NCBI RefSeq assembly: GCF_022581195.2
Contig: NC_061466.1
Span: 9,610,001 to 9,674,000 of the forward strand
Reading direction: 5' to 3'
Length of the DNA stretch: 64,000 nt
DNA from: Helicoverpa zea
Taxonomy: Eukaryota > Arthropoda > Insecta > Lepidoptera > Noctuidae
Shown here piece by piece: positions 1 through 10,720 of the stretch (within the stretch, counting starts at the first letter, position 1; each line of letters opens with the position of its first letter). Both the position numbers and the translations under genes were made by a program. The notes under the pieces are model-generated. The model worked only from the letters and a program-made list of their open reading frames with translations. It was not told the DNA's origin and ran no database searches.

Positions 1-606
1 GCTTTTTGCACCTATCGCCCCGCTATCGCTTCGTGTCCGCACCCTAACTGATAGATATTATAATGATTGAACGACGTATGGCACATCGTATTGTCGCATT
101 GACAGTTATCATTCATTCAATTTCAATACCCTTGGTAAGCCGTTGACTGGCGCTCAAATATGGGCGAACTATTGTGATGGACTCATAGAATTTACGTAGG
201 TATTTGAGGCTGGTGAAGTCGCAAATATGAATGAATATTAAATCAATAGATATCATTCTATTGAATTTTGAATGCTCAAAATTCATGCGTATATTATTGA
301 CCCATCTATTATAACACTTCTTTAGCCATTTATGAAAGTCATCAGTGAATTTAGAAGTCCATATATTTTCACAATATTTTTAACCTAAAAATTCCGTCGC
401 CTTTTCTAACAAAAACCCGGTCTTTAAATTAATTAAAATAATTTTCAACAAGAAGAACGGCCGTAATAAAAAAACTAACTGCAAACATATTTCATCACCA
501 AGAAAAATAAACCATTATTTTATGAAATCACAAACAAGAATAGACGTTTACGACATTACTGTGGTCAGTAAATTTTTCTACGACTGTAAAGTAAGGGTAC
601 TTGCAA
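1..606 (+). other. Probable intron sequence, no gene seen
   Basis: AT-rich sequence with stops in all frames and no recognisable exon of the Ig gene. It is taken as intron only because upstream exons of that gene must lie before 2038. Confidence 0.4.
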
Positions 607-1060
607 ACTGCAAATTAAACAGTCGGCCGACAGTCGACCCGATGGTCTACAAAGATATTTTTGCAAGAAAATCTTGATTCCAATCAAAGTTCAAAGTCAG
701 TCCGATATCCGATTCCACGTGCTCTTCAAAGAGATGTCAGCAACCCCTGCGGGGCCCAACAGAGCCAAGTCACGCCGGGGCTACGCGATTGTTCGAAAGA
801 GTTACCGCGGCCCTGGTACATAAAAGGCCTACGAAGGAATACGATGGATTTTTAGTCGGTAAAAGTCTGACACTCCCTCACCTCTGCTAACCCACAGTGG
901 GAGGGGTTATTTGATGATTTTTGCCATCGCGAAAGAAAAAAAAAAGTCCGATACCAACTGTATACCAGATTTTTCTACTATCGTTACCGCGTACTACCGT
1001 TCCTCTTCATACTGATTTTTGAGCCCAAACAACAAAATCGGTCGACAAAAAATTTGCAGT
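607..1060. mobile_element. Inverted-repeat element (CGGCCG-end family), copy 1
   Basis: The left end (ACTGCAAATTAAACAGTCGG) and the right end (TTTGCAGT preceded by TCGGTCGACAAAAAA) are roughly inverted. The inner subterminal block (CTTCATACTGATTTTTGAGC) recurs at 8.8, 10.6 and 18.6 kb. The copy contains a second small repeat at about 793-931. There is no coding capacity. It is consistent with a MITE; the superfamily is not determined. Confidence 0.6.
793..931 (+). repeat. Small inverted-repeat element nested in the copy above
   Basis: It begins TCGAAAGAGTTACCGCGG and shares TGGTACATAAAAGGCCTACG and AACCCACAG..TTTGATGATTTT with the better-preserved copy at 63274-63380. Partial relatives lie at about 27605-27690 (reverse) and 41510-41565. 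Confidence 0.55.
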
Positions 1061-2037
1061 GTGTAGAAGCTCTAAAGTAAAACTTGAAAGCTAGAATAAA
1101 TTTCTTCTTTTATATAATTTTTTCAGTTTTTTTCATTGCATTCATGAGCTTTCAGAACCGCCATACGTTCGCGTGTAACCTACTTAAGTTGTTAGTATAA
1201 CTAACGGTGTCGTGGTGATAATTAGTATAATATTGATAATTGAGGAACGCTTTTAGTTTTAATATGCTGACATGTTGTACGAAGCAGGTTATTCAAAGAA
1301 TATTTTGGTTCGATGTTAGGGACCAGGTTTTATTAACAGCGCTAAAAATACCTAATATAATGGAGAATATGTTTTAGAAAAACATTAATATTATGCTTTT
1401 ATAATAACAATACAAAAAAAAACAAAACTACTTAGTTAAATTTTGAAAAACAAACACTTTTAAACAATATAGAATCAAATCGAATATATTTTTCGGTCCT
1501 TCGAGTCACACGTCTTGCCAAAAGGACCACAAACAAGCAAAATGATCCTTCCACCTCTAAAGTAAAAAATCTAATCATCTCTGATACTAAAACAGGCAGC
1601 AATAGGCTTGTCTAGGTAGTCAGAGATTTACTAACGCGTTCGTAACCACAGTTATTTCCCCTAGTTAGCGGTTACGACTTCCTCGCGGTTATAAACCGTA
1701 AGCCTCCATTACGGAATATACGGAATATAGGTCTTTCCTGTGGCCTATTATGATGAACGACTATGTAGGGGTTATTCCGTAATCTGATATCTAATCGTGA
1801 ATAGCGAGCGAAGGTAGATTCTTGGATTGGATTAACATTTAATAGGGGCATTTGTCTACCTAGCTATCTATTCACGACTCCTAATTGGAGTTTCATGCGA
1901 TCTTCATCAATAGATGGATTTATGAGGTGGTTTGAGATATATACCTACCTACCTATATATTCCGGGTGCAGTTGAGTCATGCTAGTTTTCAACAAAAGTA
2001 GTTCGTGGATTAATTGGTTATTTATTCTTTTGCGTAG
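1061..2037 (+). other. Intron sequence, nothing further recognised
   Basis: AT-rich, no ORF or repeat that I could pair with another part of the window. It ends at the acceptor of the 2038 exon. Confidence 0.4.
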
Positions 2038-2166
2038 TGGAAAGCTACGTGGGCAGCTCGCTGCCACTGTGGCGCGTGGACCGGCGGCAGATGGGCGCGT
2101 TCCTGTGCATCGCCGCCAACGACGTGCCGCCTGCCGTCAGCAAGCGCATCATACTTAATGTTAACT
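2038..2166 (+). CDS. Exon: end of penultimate Ig domain
   Basis: The acceptor is ...TTTTGCGTAG at 2037 and the donor is GTGAGT at 2167. The exon starts with two bases of a split codon and ends with one. It encodes LPLWRVDRRQMGAFLCIA and then NDVPPAVSKRIILNVN, the F- and G-strand region of the second Ig domain in lachesin/DIP proteins. It is much more GC-rich than its surroundings, as expected for coding sequence. Confidence 0.88.
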
Positions 2167-5100
2167 GTGAGTATATTGTTGTGTAGTCGAGAGCTACGTG
2201 GACAGTGAGTTGCCGCTGTGGCAGTGGCGGCAAATGAGAGGTGAGTACCTATACACTGGGTATCCCTCAAATATGCATAATGGAAGCATGGGCAAGGTCA
2301 TAACCAAACTGGGTCACTGTGTTACGGAAATAATAAATGTAACCGGTAAGATTCTACTCTAAGATCTTCAGACCAGAGTTGCGTTATTACAATTAATGTA
2401 AAAGCTGGAATAAAGTTTTTTGGAGGAAAATTTTCACATAGGTACATGGAAAATTTCTTGCAAAATAATTGTTAAATCTTTATCGATACTATACTCATAG
2501 CCGAATAAAAAAATCTATCAACACTATCTGCTAAAAAAAAAACAATATATAAAATTCCCCTATCGGTTTGTTTGTCACTTTGAATAATCTAATCCGTTCG
2601 GAGCAGGTCCCGTCACGAATTTGGATGCCATCCAAAATGATACAAGTTCCTCCATGCCAGTAACCAGTATACGTGACTTTTCAACGAACAACACTACTGG
2701 AATATATGCAAGATCTATCTTTGTTTCCAGTTTTGGTAGCTATTGATTTTTGACTTTATGGAGATGAAAACAGGATTTATTTTTCTCTGAAGCTTGTCTA
2801 GTTTTGTGGTCAAAAACAATTATAAAATTTATTAAAGTTGAGGTGATTGATTTTCAGCTTTAATTTGATGAGAATAGGACTCATTGTTCTGCAAAGTTTG
2901 TCCAGGATTTATTATTCAAAGTTTTTTTTTGTTATTTCAAATCCTGCAAAACGTAGGTATTTACAATCAAAGTGTAAAGTAAAAAGAAGTTTTGACGGCT
3001 TAAGATTAACTGCAGTCAACAACGGCTTAGTAAAGTTGTATTAAAATTTCAAACAAGTATAAAACTAGAGATTTTATCATATTCTATGAATTTTAATGAG
3101 TTATAATGAAAAGTGAGGGGAGAATTATCTTCTAGTTGCAGACTTTCCACAGTTTTGTATTATTTTGTTGAATGGGATATGGAAGTTAGAAAAATATCAA
3201 TTCATAGCTGGAAATAATGTCCTAGTGGTTATTTCTAAAATAACATTTGGATATTGACATGGATCTTATATTCTGAAACACAGACAAGACTATCAAAAAC
3301 ATAATGCAAAGTACCTAGAAATCCAGATTGTTTTCAGAGTAATAGAAATAACGCGTTTAGTTTTACATTATTATTTGGCTTTAAAAGCAAAAAAATACTC
3401 TTGAAATAAACAAAAAAATTATCCACATTAAGAACCTCTCATCTTTTAAAACGCACAACATATCAAGTCGAGTACCAGGAAATCATAAGTACATAGAAGA
3501 TCGTCTCTCAATATATCTCTGTACTTAGGAGTCCTTTGGCACAAATGTCTTGATGCGACCAGATGTTACGCCAATAAAGTGCTCGTTCTTCGCTCATAAG
3601 AAAGATCTGATTGTCAAAACGTGTCTCCTTGGTCGCTCTCATTGTCTATAAGAAAATGAAACGTTTTACGTTCCATTTTGTTCTAGTAAATGGAATTATT
3701 TTAATATTAAGTTTTTGTTAATGTTGTTGTAAAACTTGTAGAAGAACTTTGGGACAGGTCATTGTTTTATTTAGAATCCCACTGTTGAAGTAAGAACGTT
3801 GCAACAATGAGATGGTTACCAATTTGGACTAAAACTCACCTTTTCTCTTTCTCGCAGCTAAGGGCTACGTAAATGTAACTAAAAATATAATATGAAAAAG
3901 AAATAATGACTTTGCTACTACTATGTTCACATAGTTTATATATTAAGTTGTTTTTATGGATCCATGGTCTGATAAATAAAGATAATAATAAAGGTAATTC
4001 GCCCCGCAGGGCATCTGAGGCGGATGACGGGGAGTAGCGACCCCGCGGGGCTATATATCCGAGTGCTCCAGGGAGAGTATACTGTCCCCCATCTCCGGCT
4101 TGCCGGAGTGAAGCATGACGGGGGATAGGTCTCCCGCCTCTTGGCTTGCCTTCATCGGCCGGTCAGAGTGGAGTCGCTAGAGCAAGGTTAGTCCTGCTCG
4201 GAGGGTAGGTGCCTCGTGGTAAGTGGCGAGTGGGCCGGTGATGCTGGACCCACAGGGAGCGCGTGATCTGCGTTTAAAGTCCGCCGAGGTATCCTCACCC
4301 TTCTCAGCCGCTCATGTCCCTGTTGCCCTCTTGTTGCTTTTCAGTGACTGATTCCCGGGGGCCCAGTAAGTGAGTTGGCGAGTCTCCACCTGCCATTTTA
4401 ACATGTATTTAATACATTGTCATCGGCAGGTGCCATAGTTCCCGTAGTTTCCCCATTCCTAGTCCATTAGCATCCCATCACAATAGCCTAAGTAGTTTTC
4501 ATCCATAGTTAGCAATAGTTTAGCACAGAACCGGGGATTGTCCTTGGGTACATTTCTATAGTGTATACAGGGATAATCGTCGGTTTTGTGTTACCATTTC
4601 ATTAAAGTTGTCTCAAAAGGGCTTCAGCGTGTTGGCTTCGGCCCCACGTTCGCCTTCCAAAAATCCGGGACTCTGTAGTCCCGTGGTCGGTTAGAGACAT
4701 ACAAATAAAAGGTAATTCTAACTTGAGGATCAGGTCCCAACCAACGCACCAACTCAATAGATTTTAAATGAATCGATGCCTTTTTCAAAAATCTATTTCA
4801 TAACTTTTGTCCACAGTTGCACCTACAGTAAAAGTACCCAACCAGTTGTTGGGAGCACCGCTTGGCACCGACGTTAAGCTAAAATGTTACGTAGAGGCCC
4901 ATCCCAACACCATCAACTATTGGATCAAGAATAGAGGAGAGATGTTGCTTGATGGGTAAGATTACCTACTACTTTGTTTCAGCATAAGTTGTAAGGTGGA
5001 TCCAAACGTTGCGAGTCTTGCACCAAGAATGGTGCACAACGCTTGCCTTGAGGCATGCGTATCGAAAAATGTATCAAAATGTTCGGGTCGAACCACCGTT

Positions 5101-8100
5101 CGCGCTGCATGTCTCGGAATGCTCATTCTGTCCACCTATAACATATGTAGTTAAGTCTGTTTAAATTAGAAGAATTTTATAGGAAATGAATCCGAAAATG
5201 CTTGGAAAGGGTAGTATTCTAGGTCTAATATCCTTTGTTTGTTTGCTCTAAACATGGGGAAGGGATATTTTTAATGGCGTCTGGGTAAAAATGGATCCAC
5301 ATTTTTGTTGGAGTTCGAATCAGAAAAACTTTGCTTAAAAAGACGGATTCCAAAAAGGATATTTCTTTAAAGTCAAGCCATTTTCAACGTCCGCTAACAT
5401 GTGGCACATATTTATGTTAGCCTAAAAACTACATAATATATACTGGGTCTATTGTTTTTATGTTCTAAATCATACTCGCATATTTTTCACATTATTTACC
5501 TACACAAGTACCAATACATTTCACATTATTTATTTATTCCTACATTGTATTTGCTTTCAATCAATACATAGGAATCACAAACATTTATTCAATTATTTGC
5601 TTCGATTGGTAACGGGAAGCGTTTTATTGGTTCGAACCGTGGTTCAAATATATTGTAAACCAAATTATACAATGTTCTGTCTTTGTCATACCTCATACGA
5701 TTGATAGAGATACAATATTTTTTAAATTGCGTTTACCGGTAATTGCATTCGGTGAGAAATGGTGCAAGCCGGCCTTAACTCTGTAAAAGTGGCTATAAAT
5801 AAACGTGAACATTATTTATAAGAGAGTTTGTTATAAAAACGCGATAACATAAAATTGTTCATACCTTTTATGTTAGTTTCAAACGGAGGCTGATAACCAA
5901 ACAAAATACTATTTTTGTGAAATCATTCTCTTAGCAGATAGTTAAATAAATGAAGGAAACAAAACAGTACACCGAGTGTTTTAATTTCGTTTTTTAATAT
6001 GTCTTACTACAAAGATAAAAATAGACCTAAAATAACGTTCTTACCAAATAATAAATCCACATCTCATAAGTAAAATCGCTTTGAAGTTGTTAATTTTTGA
6101 TTGTTATTTCTCTTTGATAAATTCACCCGAGGGAATGTTAACATAACCCACAAACATAGGAATACATTTATTGTACATACATCAATATTCATAATGTTTC
6201 TGTACAATATACATAGCAATATTGTACTATGTACAGCTGAAGAGTTTGTATGCCTGAACAGGAATCTTAGGAACTTCTGATCATATTTGAAAAAAATATG
6301 GGTATCAGTATTAGTGCCCCATTGCCCAGATAGGTCAGATAGGCAGATCGCATCGCTCCTTGTAAAACACTGGTACTCACCCGCATCCGATTAAACTGGA
6401 AGCCGACCCCAACATAGTTGGGAAAAGGTTAGGGCATATGATATGGCACAGGACATATGATAGTGCACATATATTTGCGCAGACACAAACGCACTCGTTA
6501 TATAATTTCTTTACTCTCATATATTTTTTTATTTAATATACTTTATGCATACTTTATATTAATGCTCAATCCTTCTCCATGTGAGAGGAGGCCTGTGCCC
6601 AGCAGTGGGTCGATAAAAAGGCTGTAACAGTAATACTTTATGCACATTGTACAACGGCGGACTTAACGCCTTAGGCGTTCTCTGCCAGTCTACCTTAGGG
6701 TGGTGGTGAAACAGAAGTTTATGGATTGGAAAATTACGACACAGCAGCGTTGGTAGACAACTAGACCATAGCCCATTTATTGAAGTAAGCCATGGGCTAC
6801 TTTTTATCCATGTGCGCGGAATTGTTCTGCGTGTAAAACTGCAGATCGATAAATTATAAGATTCACAAAAGGGAAGGATGATTAACTACGATTTCTTTGT
6901 TCCAGGCCAAAATACACAATAACAGAAGAGAAGGTCTCCTACCAGGTGACGATGTGGCTGACCATCAGACAGTTCTCTAGAAGTGACATCGGTACTTACA
7001 ACTGTGTGAGCACCAACTCGCTCGGCAAGAGTGAGGGCACGCTCAGACTTTATGGTAAGTTTATCTATTCTTATGTGTATCTGTACCCATTTTATGTCAA
7101 AACTACTGAACCGATTAAAATGAAGTTCTAGTTAAGATAAAGAACTTTTGTCTCAATCCATCCAAAGGTAGTCTTTGAGATCTCTTATAGCAATAAGACC
7201 GCCCATTGAGTCACCTAAACTTTTAATATTTAGTTTTGTTTTACATAGTATTAATAATGTTTTGTAATACATAATTTACATAATAAATATATATTTATCT
7301 ATCTATTTAAGAACTAGACTCATTTTTATCCTGATGTAGGAAGTAGTCATTTGCTCATTTGAAAACACAATACTTCAAACATGCAAAAGTAGACAGAAAT
7401 CGATGGTTACTGCCATCTTACGTAAAAAAAATATGTTATTAATAGACCCTAAATATTAGAGTGAAATTGAGGACACCTATTTATATTTCTCCCATACTTC
7501 ATTTTAATTTCTAGGTTTTGGTATCGATATTAAAATAATTATTTTGTTCGCAGAAATAAAACTGAATTCATATTCAGAAGATTTTGGAAATCAGATCAGC
7601 GTTGCTGGTGGTAAGTTATTTAAAAAACAATCATTAATTGTTACACTTGCTGTCAAAGAAAACGTAGCACTTTTATAAGTACGAGACAAATACAATAAAA
7701 AATTACAAAATACCTTGAAAACTAAACTCTCAAATGCAAAAGCTGAGTTCAGCGATTTTTGTAGCTCTCTTTTGGCTAAGCTATTTTGTTTCTGTAGTTG
7801 TGATAGTTACTTATGGAAGATCTGGTATTTTGTAATTTTGATTGTGTTGTTGTACGTAATACCAATAAATGAAAATAATGGCCCATTTTGACAAAATATC
7901 GCTTGTTTTTAAAAAAACTGTCAAAACAAGAAAGACTACTTCCTTTATTATGCATTGCTGATACTATGATTGTCTCTACGAAACTCTGCTTAAGTTGGGT
8001 CATAAATAACATTGGTTGGTAGTAGGTACATACATAAAGTACTTCCACACTCTTAAAATATTTCCCACCTTTTCTCAATCACGATCTCTTTAAGAAACGA

Positions 8101-9968
8101 AAATTGCAATAAAATACCTAAGTATGAGAACATACAACAGTATAAAATATCGCGAACAAATTTTGAAGCCGCTTTTAAAATTTTCCAATGAAAAAGTTTC
8201 GATATTGAAAAGCGGACTATTCACAGTGCTTTGAATAGAAGTTATTCATCTTTGAAACATCGTTTTTAAGGAGTATTCGTGAAATAAATTGCGACACTAA
8301 TGTTGGCGCCTAATTTTCGTCTTATTTACACTTGAAGAGACACAGCGCCCCCTGGCGTCTTTTGAAATTTCTTTGAGACTGTGTTTATAGTTGATGCAGC
8401 TGATTTTGTTTGTTTACTTGATAGCAGTTTCAATGGTTTTTTTTTTCTTTTATATCAATTTTAAGTTGTAAATTGCATTAAGTATATGAAATAAGCAAAA
8501 AGTCTCGTCTCTTGATGAATGTTATTTAGCATGATAATTTTTGTGCAACCAACTGTAAAAGAGACAATTTCTCTGCAACACCGTAAATATTTATAACAAC
8601 CTGCAACGTCATCAAAATTAAAGTAAAACATCACCCTCAAAAAATGTTGTCCCAAATTCGTTTTTCTATGAATGTCAAACAAAATTCGTGTCTACATTGA
8701 AAAAAATATTTTCGTACCAGACAACTCCATGGAAATGTTACAACCTATGTCATTCTGTAAACAGTTTTGTTTCCTTTAGAATATTTCTACACTGCAAACT
8801 TTTAGTCGGCCGATAGTTTGTTTGGGCTCAATAATCATCATGAAGATGAATGGTGTCTAGTACACATTAAGCCGGTTTTTCACTACGAGATATAATATAA
8901 TATAGGTACTTTATGTATTATAGGTATATTACATCCTGAGATATAATATTTTATCGCTAGTGATACATTTTGAAAAAATATTTGTAGTTTGGGATGTAAT
9001 ATAGTACAACGAGAAATGTATGACGACCGATAAAATATTAAATCTAAGGATGTAATATTATTAATATATTATGTTATTTCTCATAGTGAAAAGCCGGCTT
9101 TACAAAAATAATGTATTAAACCAGTATAAGAATGACTAAAAACTTTGAATGGAATCAAGATATACTTAAAAAAAAAATGCCCAACTTCGTGTCAACTGTT
9201 GGCCGACTGTTTAGTCCGTAGTCTGTTTTCTTAATATTCCATGACAGGCAACACAAATAAAACACAGTAGAATCCAAAAGTGAATTTGATATCATGTTTT
9301 TGCGGAATAGAAACGCTGGGTCGAATTATGTGACAGACAGTGTATTGTCACATGACAAGTTGGAATGAAACCCGATCTTTGCGAGTTTATTTGAATACAT
9401 GACGAATGATAGTTAAATAAATATGTTTGTCTCTTTTTTGTGGTATGAAAAGGTTAGTTAAAAAAAAAGGTTTTCATTGTTTAGGTCCATAAATTGAGAT
9501 TTCTTTGTTATTAAATCCTACGTAAACAGAAAACTACGAATTAATAGTGTAACATGTTTGGTATCTTTGAAAAAAGTAACCATGGAGTTTCTTGCCCGTT
9601 CTTCTCCATGATAAGCTACTTTTGGAATGGGCAACTAGAATCAAACCTATTTATAATTTTTGACGTTCATAAGTGCTTGTAAAGGCCTTAATGAAATAAA
9701 TGATTTGACTTTGACTTTGATCAGGTATAAAATACTGCGTACTGTTTTTCATCCTTATATCTATTTGTAAGTCAATTTCTCAACAACTGCTGAACGATTT
9801 CTATGTCAAATTCTTTATTAATGTTTTTAATAACTTCATTTAAAACTATACTTTTTTATCATCACAGGTCTGACAGAAGCAGCAAAAGGTGGTTGCCAAC
9901 CAGTCCACCAGAGGGCAGTGTTATCGCTAATACTATGTTATGTTACCCTGCTATACTTGTTTACGTAG
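2038..9968 (+). CDS. 3' half of a lachesin/DIP-like Ig-superfamily cell-surface gene (five exons)
   Basis: Five exons with AG/GT borders join in phase: 2038-2166, 4817-4955, 6906-7054, 7554-7610 and 9868-9968 (TAG at 9966-9968). The product is the end of one Ig domain (Cys in FLCIAAND), then a full Ig domain with Cys (KLKCYVEAHP), Trp (INYWIK) and the DxGxYxC-type motif (DIGTYNC), then a linker and a hydrophobic tail. The pattern VPNQLLGAPLGTDV followed by EAHPNTINYW is typical of the third Ig domain of insect lachesin and Dpr-interacting proteins, which are GPI-anchored neuronal adhesion molecules. The N-terminal exons (signal peptide, first Ig domain, start of the second) were not found and presumably lie before the window. 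Lachesin and individual DIPs cannot be told apart from this part alone. The family call is strong; the exact orthologue is unknown. Confidence 0.88.
2187..2240 (+). pseudogene. Degenerate tandem copy of the preceding exon, possibly a cassette exon
   Basis: Starting 20 bp after the real exon, the sequence repeats its acceptor (GTGTAG against GCGTAG) and its opening codons (ESYVDSELPLWQWRQM against ESYVGSSLPLWRVDRRQM). It then stops at AGAG followed by GTGAGT, a donor-like hexamer identical to that of the real exon. The length is 54 nt and the phase is 2-in, 1-out, so inclusion between the flanking exons would keep frame. It lacks the Ig cysteine part. It may be a dead duplicate or a rarely used cassette; transcript data would decide. 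Confidence 0.55.
2241..3989 (+). other. Intron sequence, no supported gene
   Basis: AT-rich intron between Ig exons. The one 65-codon ORF here shows no protein-like features. It ends at the target duplication of the 0.7-kb retroposon. Confidence 0.45.
4001..4707 (+). mobile_element. 0.7-kb non-autonomous retroposon, full-length copy 1
   Basis: This block has no long ORF. It has a CG-rich 5' half, a less GC-rich 3' half and an A-rich end (AGACATACAAATA). It is flanked by the direct repeat AAAGGTAATTC at 3990-4000 and 4708-4718, an 11-bp target-site duplication. The same sequence recurs inverted at 51873-52574 with nearly the same start and end. It lies in the intron between the Ig exons at 2038-2166 and 4817-4955, in the sense direction. 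The tail and variable-length duplication point to LINE-driven retroposition. I do not recognise the family. Confidence 0.75.
4817..4955 (+). CDS. Exon: first half of last Ig domain
   Basis: The acceptor is TTGTCCACAG at 4816 and the donor is GTAAG at 4956. The incoming split codon (T plus TT) gives Phe, then APTVKVPNQLLGAPLGTDV. Next come the B-strand Cys in KLKCYVEAHP and the C-strand Trp in INYWIK. It ends with two bases of a Gly codon. Confidence 0.88.
4956..6300 (+). other. Intron sequence, nothing recognised
   Basis: AT-rich sequence with no exon signals in phase with the flanking Ig exons and no repeat that I could match. Confidence 0.45.
6301..6435 (+). repeat. SINE 3' fragment (CCGACCCCAACATAG family)
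   Basis: It shares GGTCAGATAGGCAG, AAACACTGGTACTCA and GGAAGCCGACCCCAACATAG with the longer copies at 59164-59508 and 52597-52982. Only the 3' part is present. Inside the intron. Confidence 0.65.
6570..6625 (+). repeat. LINE (RTE-like) 3' end fragment
   Basis: The stretch around GTGAGAGGAGGCCTGTGCCC AGCAGTGGG is a motif I know from lepidopteran LINE 3' ends, where it encodes the last residues of the ORF. Too short for a firm family call. Confidence 0.4.
6906..7054 (+). CDS. Exon: second half of last Ig domain
   Basis: The acceptor is TTTGTTCCAG at 6905 and the donor is GTAAGT at 7055. It encodes PKYTITEEKVSYQVTMWLTI, then SDIGTYNCVSTNSLGKSEGT and LRLY, the E to G strands of an Ig domain with the second Cys. 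The KNSLG-like block after the Cys (TNSLGKSEG here) is a hallmark of DIP/lachesin third Ig domains. Confidence 0.88.
7554..7610 (+). CDS. Exon: short linker after the Ig domains
   Basis: The acceptor is TTGTTCGCAG at 7553. The donor is GTAAGT at 7611; a weaker in-frame GT lies 3 nt earlier. It encodes the 19-residue EIKLNSYSEDFGNQISVAGG region, counting split codons. Phase matches both neighbours. Short post-Ig linker exons are common in this family. Confidence 0.75.
7611..8790 (+). other. Intron sequence, no supported feature
   Basis: AT-rich start of the last intron. Two unsupported ORFs on the minus strand (100 and 73 codons) look like chance open frames in low-complexity DNA. Confidence 0.4.
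8791..9222. mobile_element. Inverted-repeat element (CGGCCG-end family), copy 2
   Basis: The left end is ACTGCAAACTTTTAGTCGGC and the right end reads, inverted, ACTACGGACTAAACAGTCGG. Both contain the CGGCC palindrome half. It carries a second element at 8869-9100. It lies in the last intron of the Ig gene. Confidence 0.65.
8869..9100. mobile_element. Small TIR element nested in copy 2
   Basis: The left end AAGCCGGTTTTTCACTACGA and the right end, inverted, AAGCCGGCTTTTCACTATGA agree at most positions, and the similarity continues into AT-rich sequence. It is about 232 bp, non-coding and hairpin-forming. Its target duplication is not clear. Confidence 0.65.
9560..9722 (+). repeat. CR1/Jockey-type LINE 3' tail
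   Basis: It ends in AAATGATTTGACTTTGACTT, a tail of short TTTGAC repeats I associate with lepidopteran CR1/Jockey LINEs. The inverted form of the same tail closes the larger element at 13296. Heavily 5'-truncated. Confidence 0.55.
9868..9968 (+). CDS. Terminal exon: C-terminal GPI-type signal
   Basis: The acceptor is TATCATCACAG at 9867. With the incoming G the frame reads GLTEAAKGGCQPVHQ, then a hydrophobic stretch (AVLSLILCYVTLLYLFT) ending at TAG 9966-9968. A small-residue region followed by a terminal hydrophobic segment with no cytoplasmic tail is what a GPI-attachment signal looks like. The 3' UTR continues beyond; an AATAAA at 10323-10328 is a candidate poly(A) signal. Confidence 0.72.
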
Positions 9969-10345
9969 TTAATATTACTCTGTACATAATTGTTAGGAGA
10001 TGTGTGGTGTGACGTAAATTGTGACATATTTTAGTTAAAATTAAAGTGATATTTTAGTATGTTTTTCTGTTTTGTGTTGGGTAATTTACCATGTAAAATA
10101 TATAGAGTGCCAACAAATAAGCAATTATTATTATCCTTTCCAGTTTATAAAGTTTTATATTATCGTCACTATTTATATGGTCCCGCCTCTACTTGTCACA
10201 GAAATAATATGTTTTCTCGTTTTCTTGTTATTTCTACTAGTGTTGGAGTGCGTGTTTTTTCATTAAAGGTTTTCTGGAACTATCGTAAAAACTGAAATTT
10301 TCCATGAACAAATCAAAACAGAAATAAAGATATATAACCGTTTCG
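9969..10345 (+). other. Probable 3' UTR of the Ig gene
   Basis: This follows the TAG stop at 9966-9968 and reaches just past AATAAA at 10323-10328. The true end cannot be fixed from sequence alone. It is AT-rich with no supported ORF. Confidence 0.4.
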
Positions 10346-10537
10346 TGGTTTTTCCAGGTATTCCATAACTGAACAATTTTTTTTGTGAGTAAACTACTGG
10401 GAATAACAATCACTGTAACCCTTTTATCTTCAGCTATTTTTTCATACTATTTGTCAGAAATAAAAATGGTGTTTTTCAACAGAATTCAAAATTTTGGCTG
10501 TTACGTAAAAATACCTTTGAGACTAAGAGCCCAACTC

Positions 10538-10720
10538 ATTGCAAACTTTAGTCGGCCGATAGTTTGTTTGAGCTCATAAATTAGTATGAAGATGAATATT
10601 AGTAAGCACATGACAACCATCAGCTTTTTGGCCGGCATCAAACCGACTAAAAACTTCTTTCTTTACAAAAATGTTGTCCTATCATTAGGCCAACTGTCGG
10701 CCAATTGTCCTATATTCAGT
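10538..10720. mobile_element. Inverted-repeat element (CGGCCG-end family), copy 3, short
   Basis: It starts TTGCAAACTTTAGTCGGCCG and shares AGTATGAAGATGAAT with copy 2. It ends near CCAACTGTCGGCCAATTGTC. Internally deleted relative to the others. It lies just 3' of the Ig gene. Confidence 0.55.

Noticed and set aside
661..855. 64-codon ORF on the + strand
   Set aside because: It lies entirely within an inverted-repeat element and its nested repeat; it even starts at a non-ATG codon in the genomic context.
9803..10012. Alternative hydrophobic C-terminus in another frame over the last Ig-gene exon
   Set aside because: The splice phase from the 7554-7610 exon fixes the frame that ends at 9966-9968. 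The longer frame would need a different donor phase.
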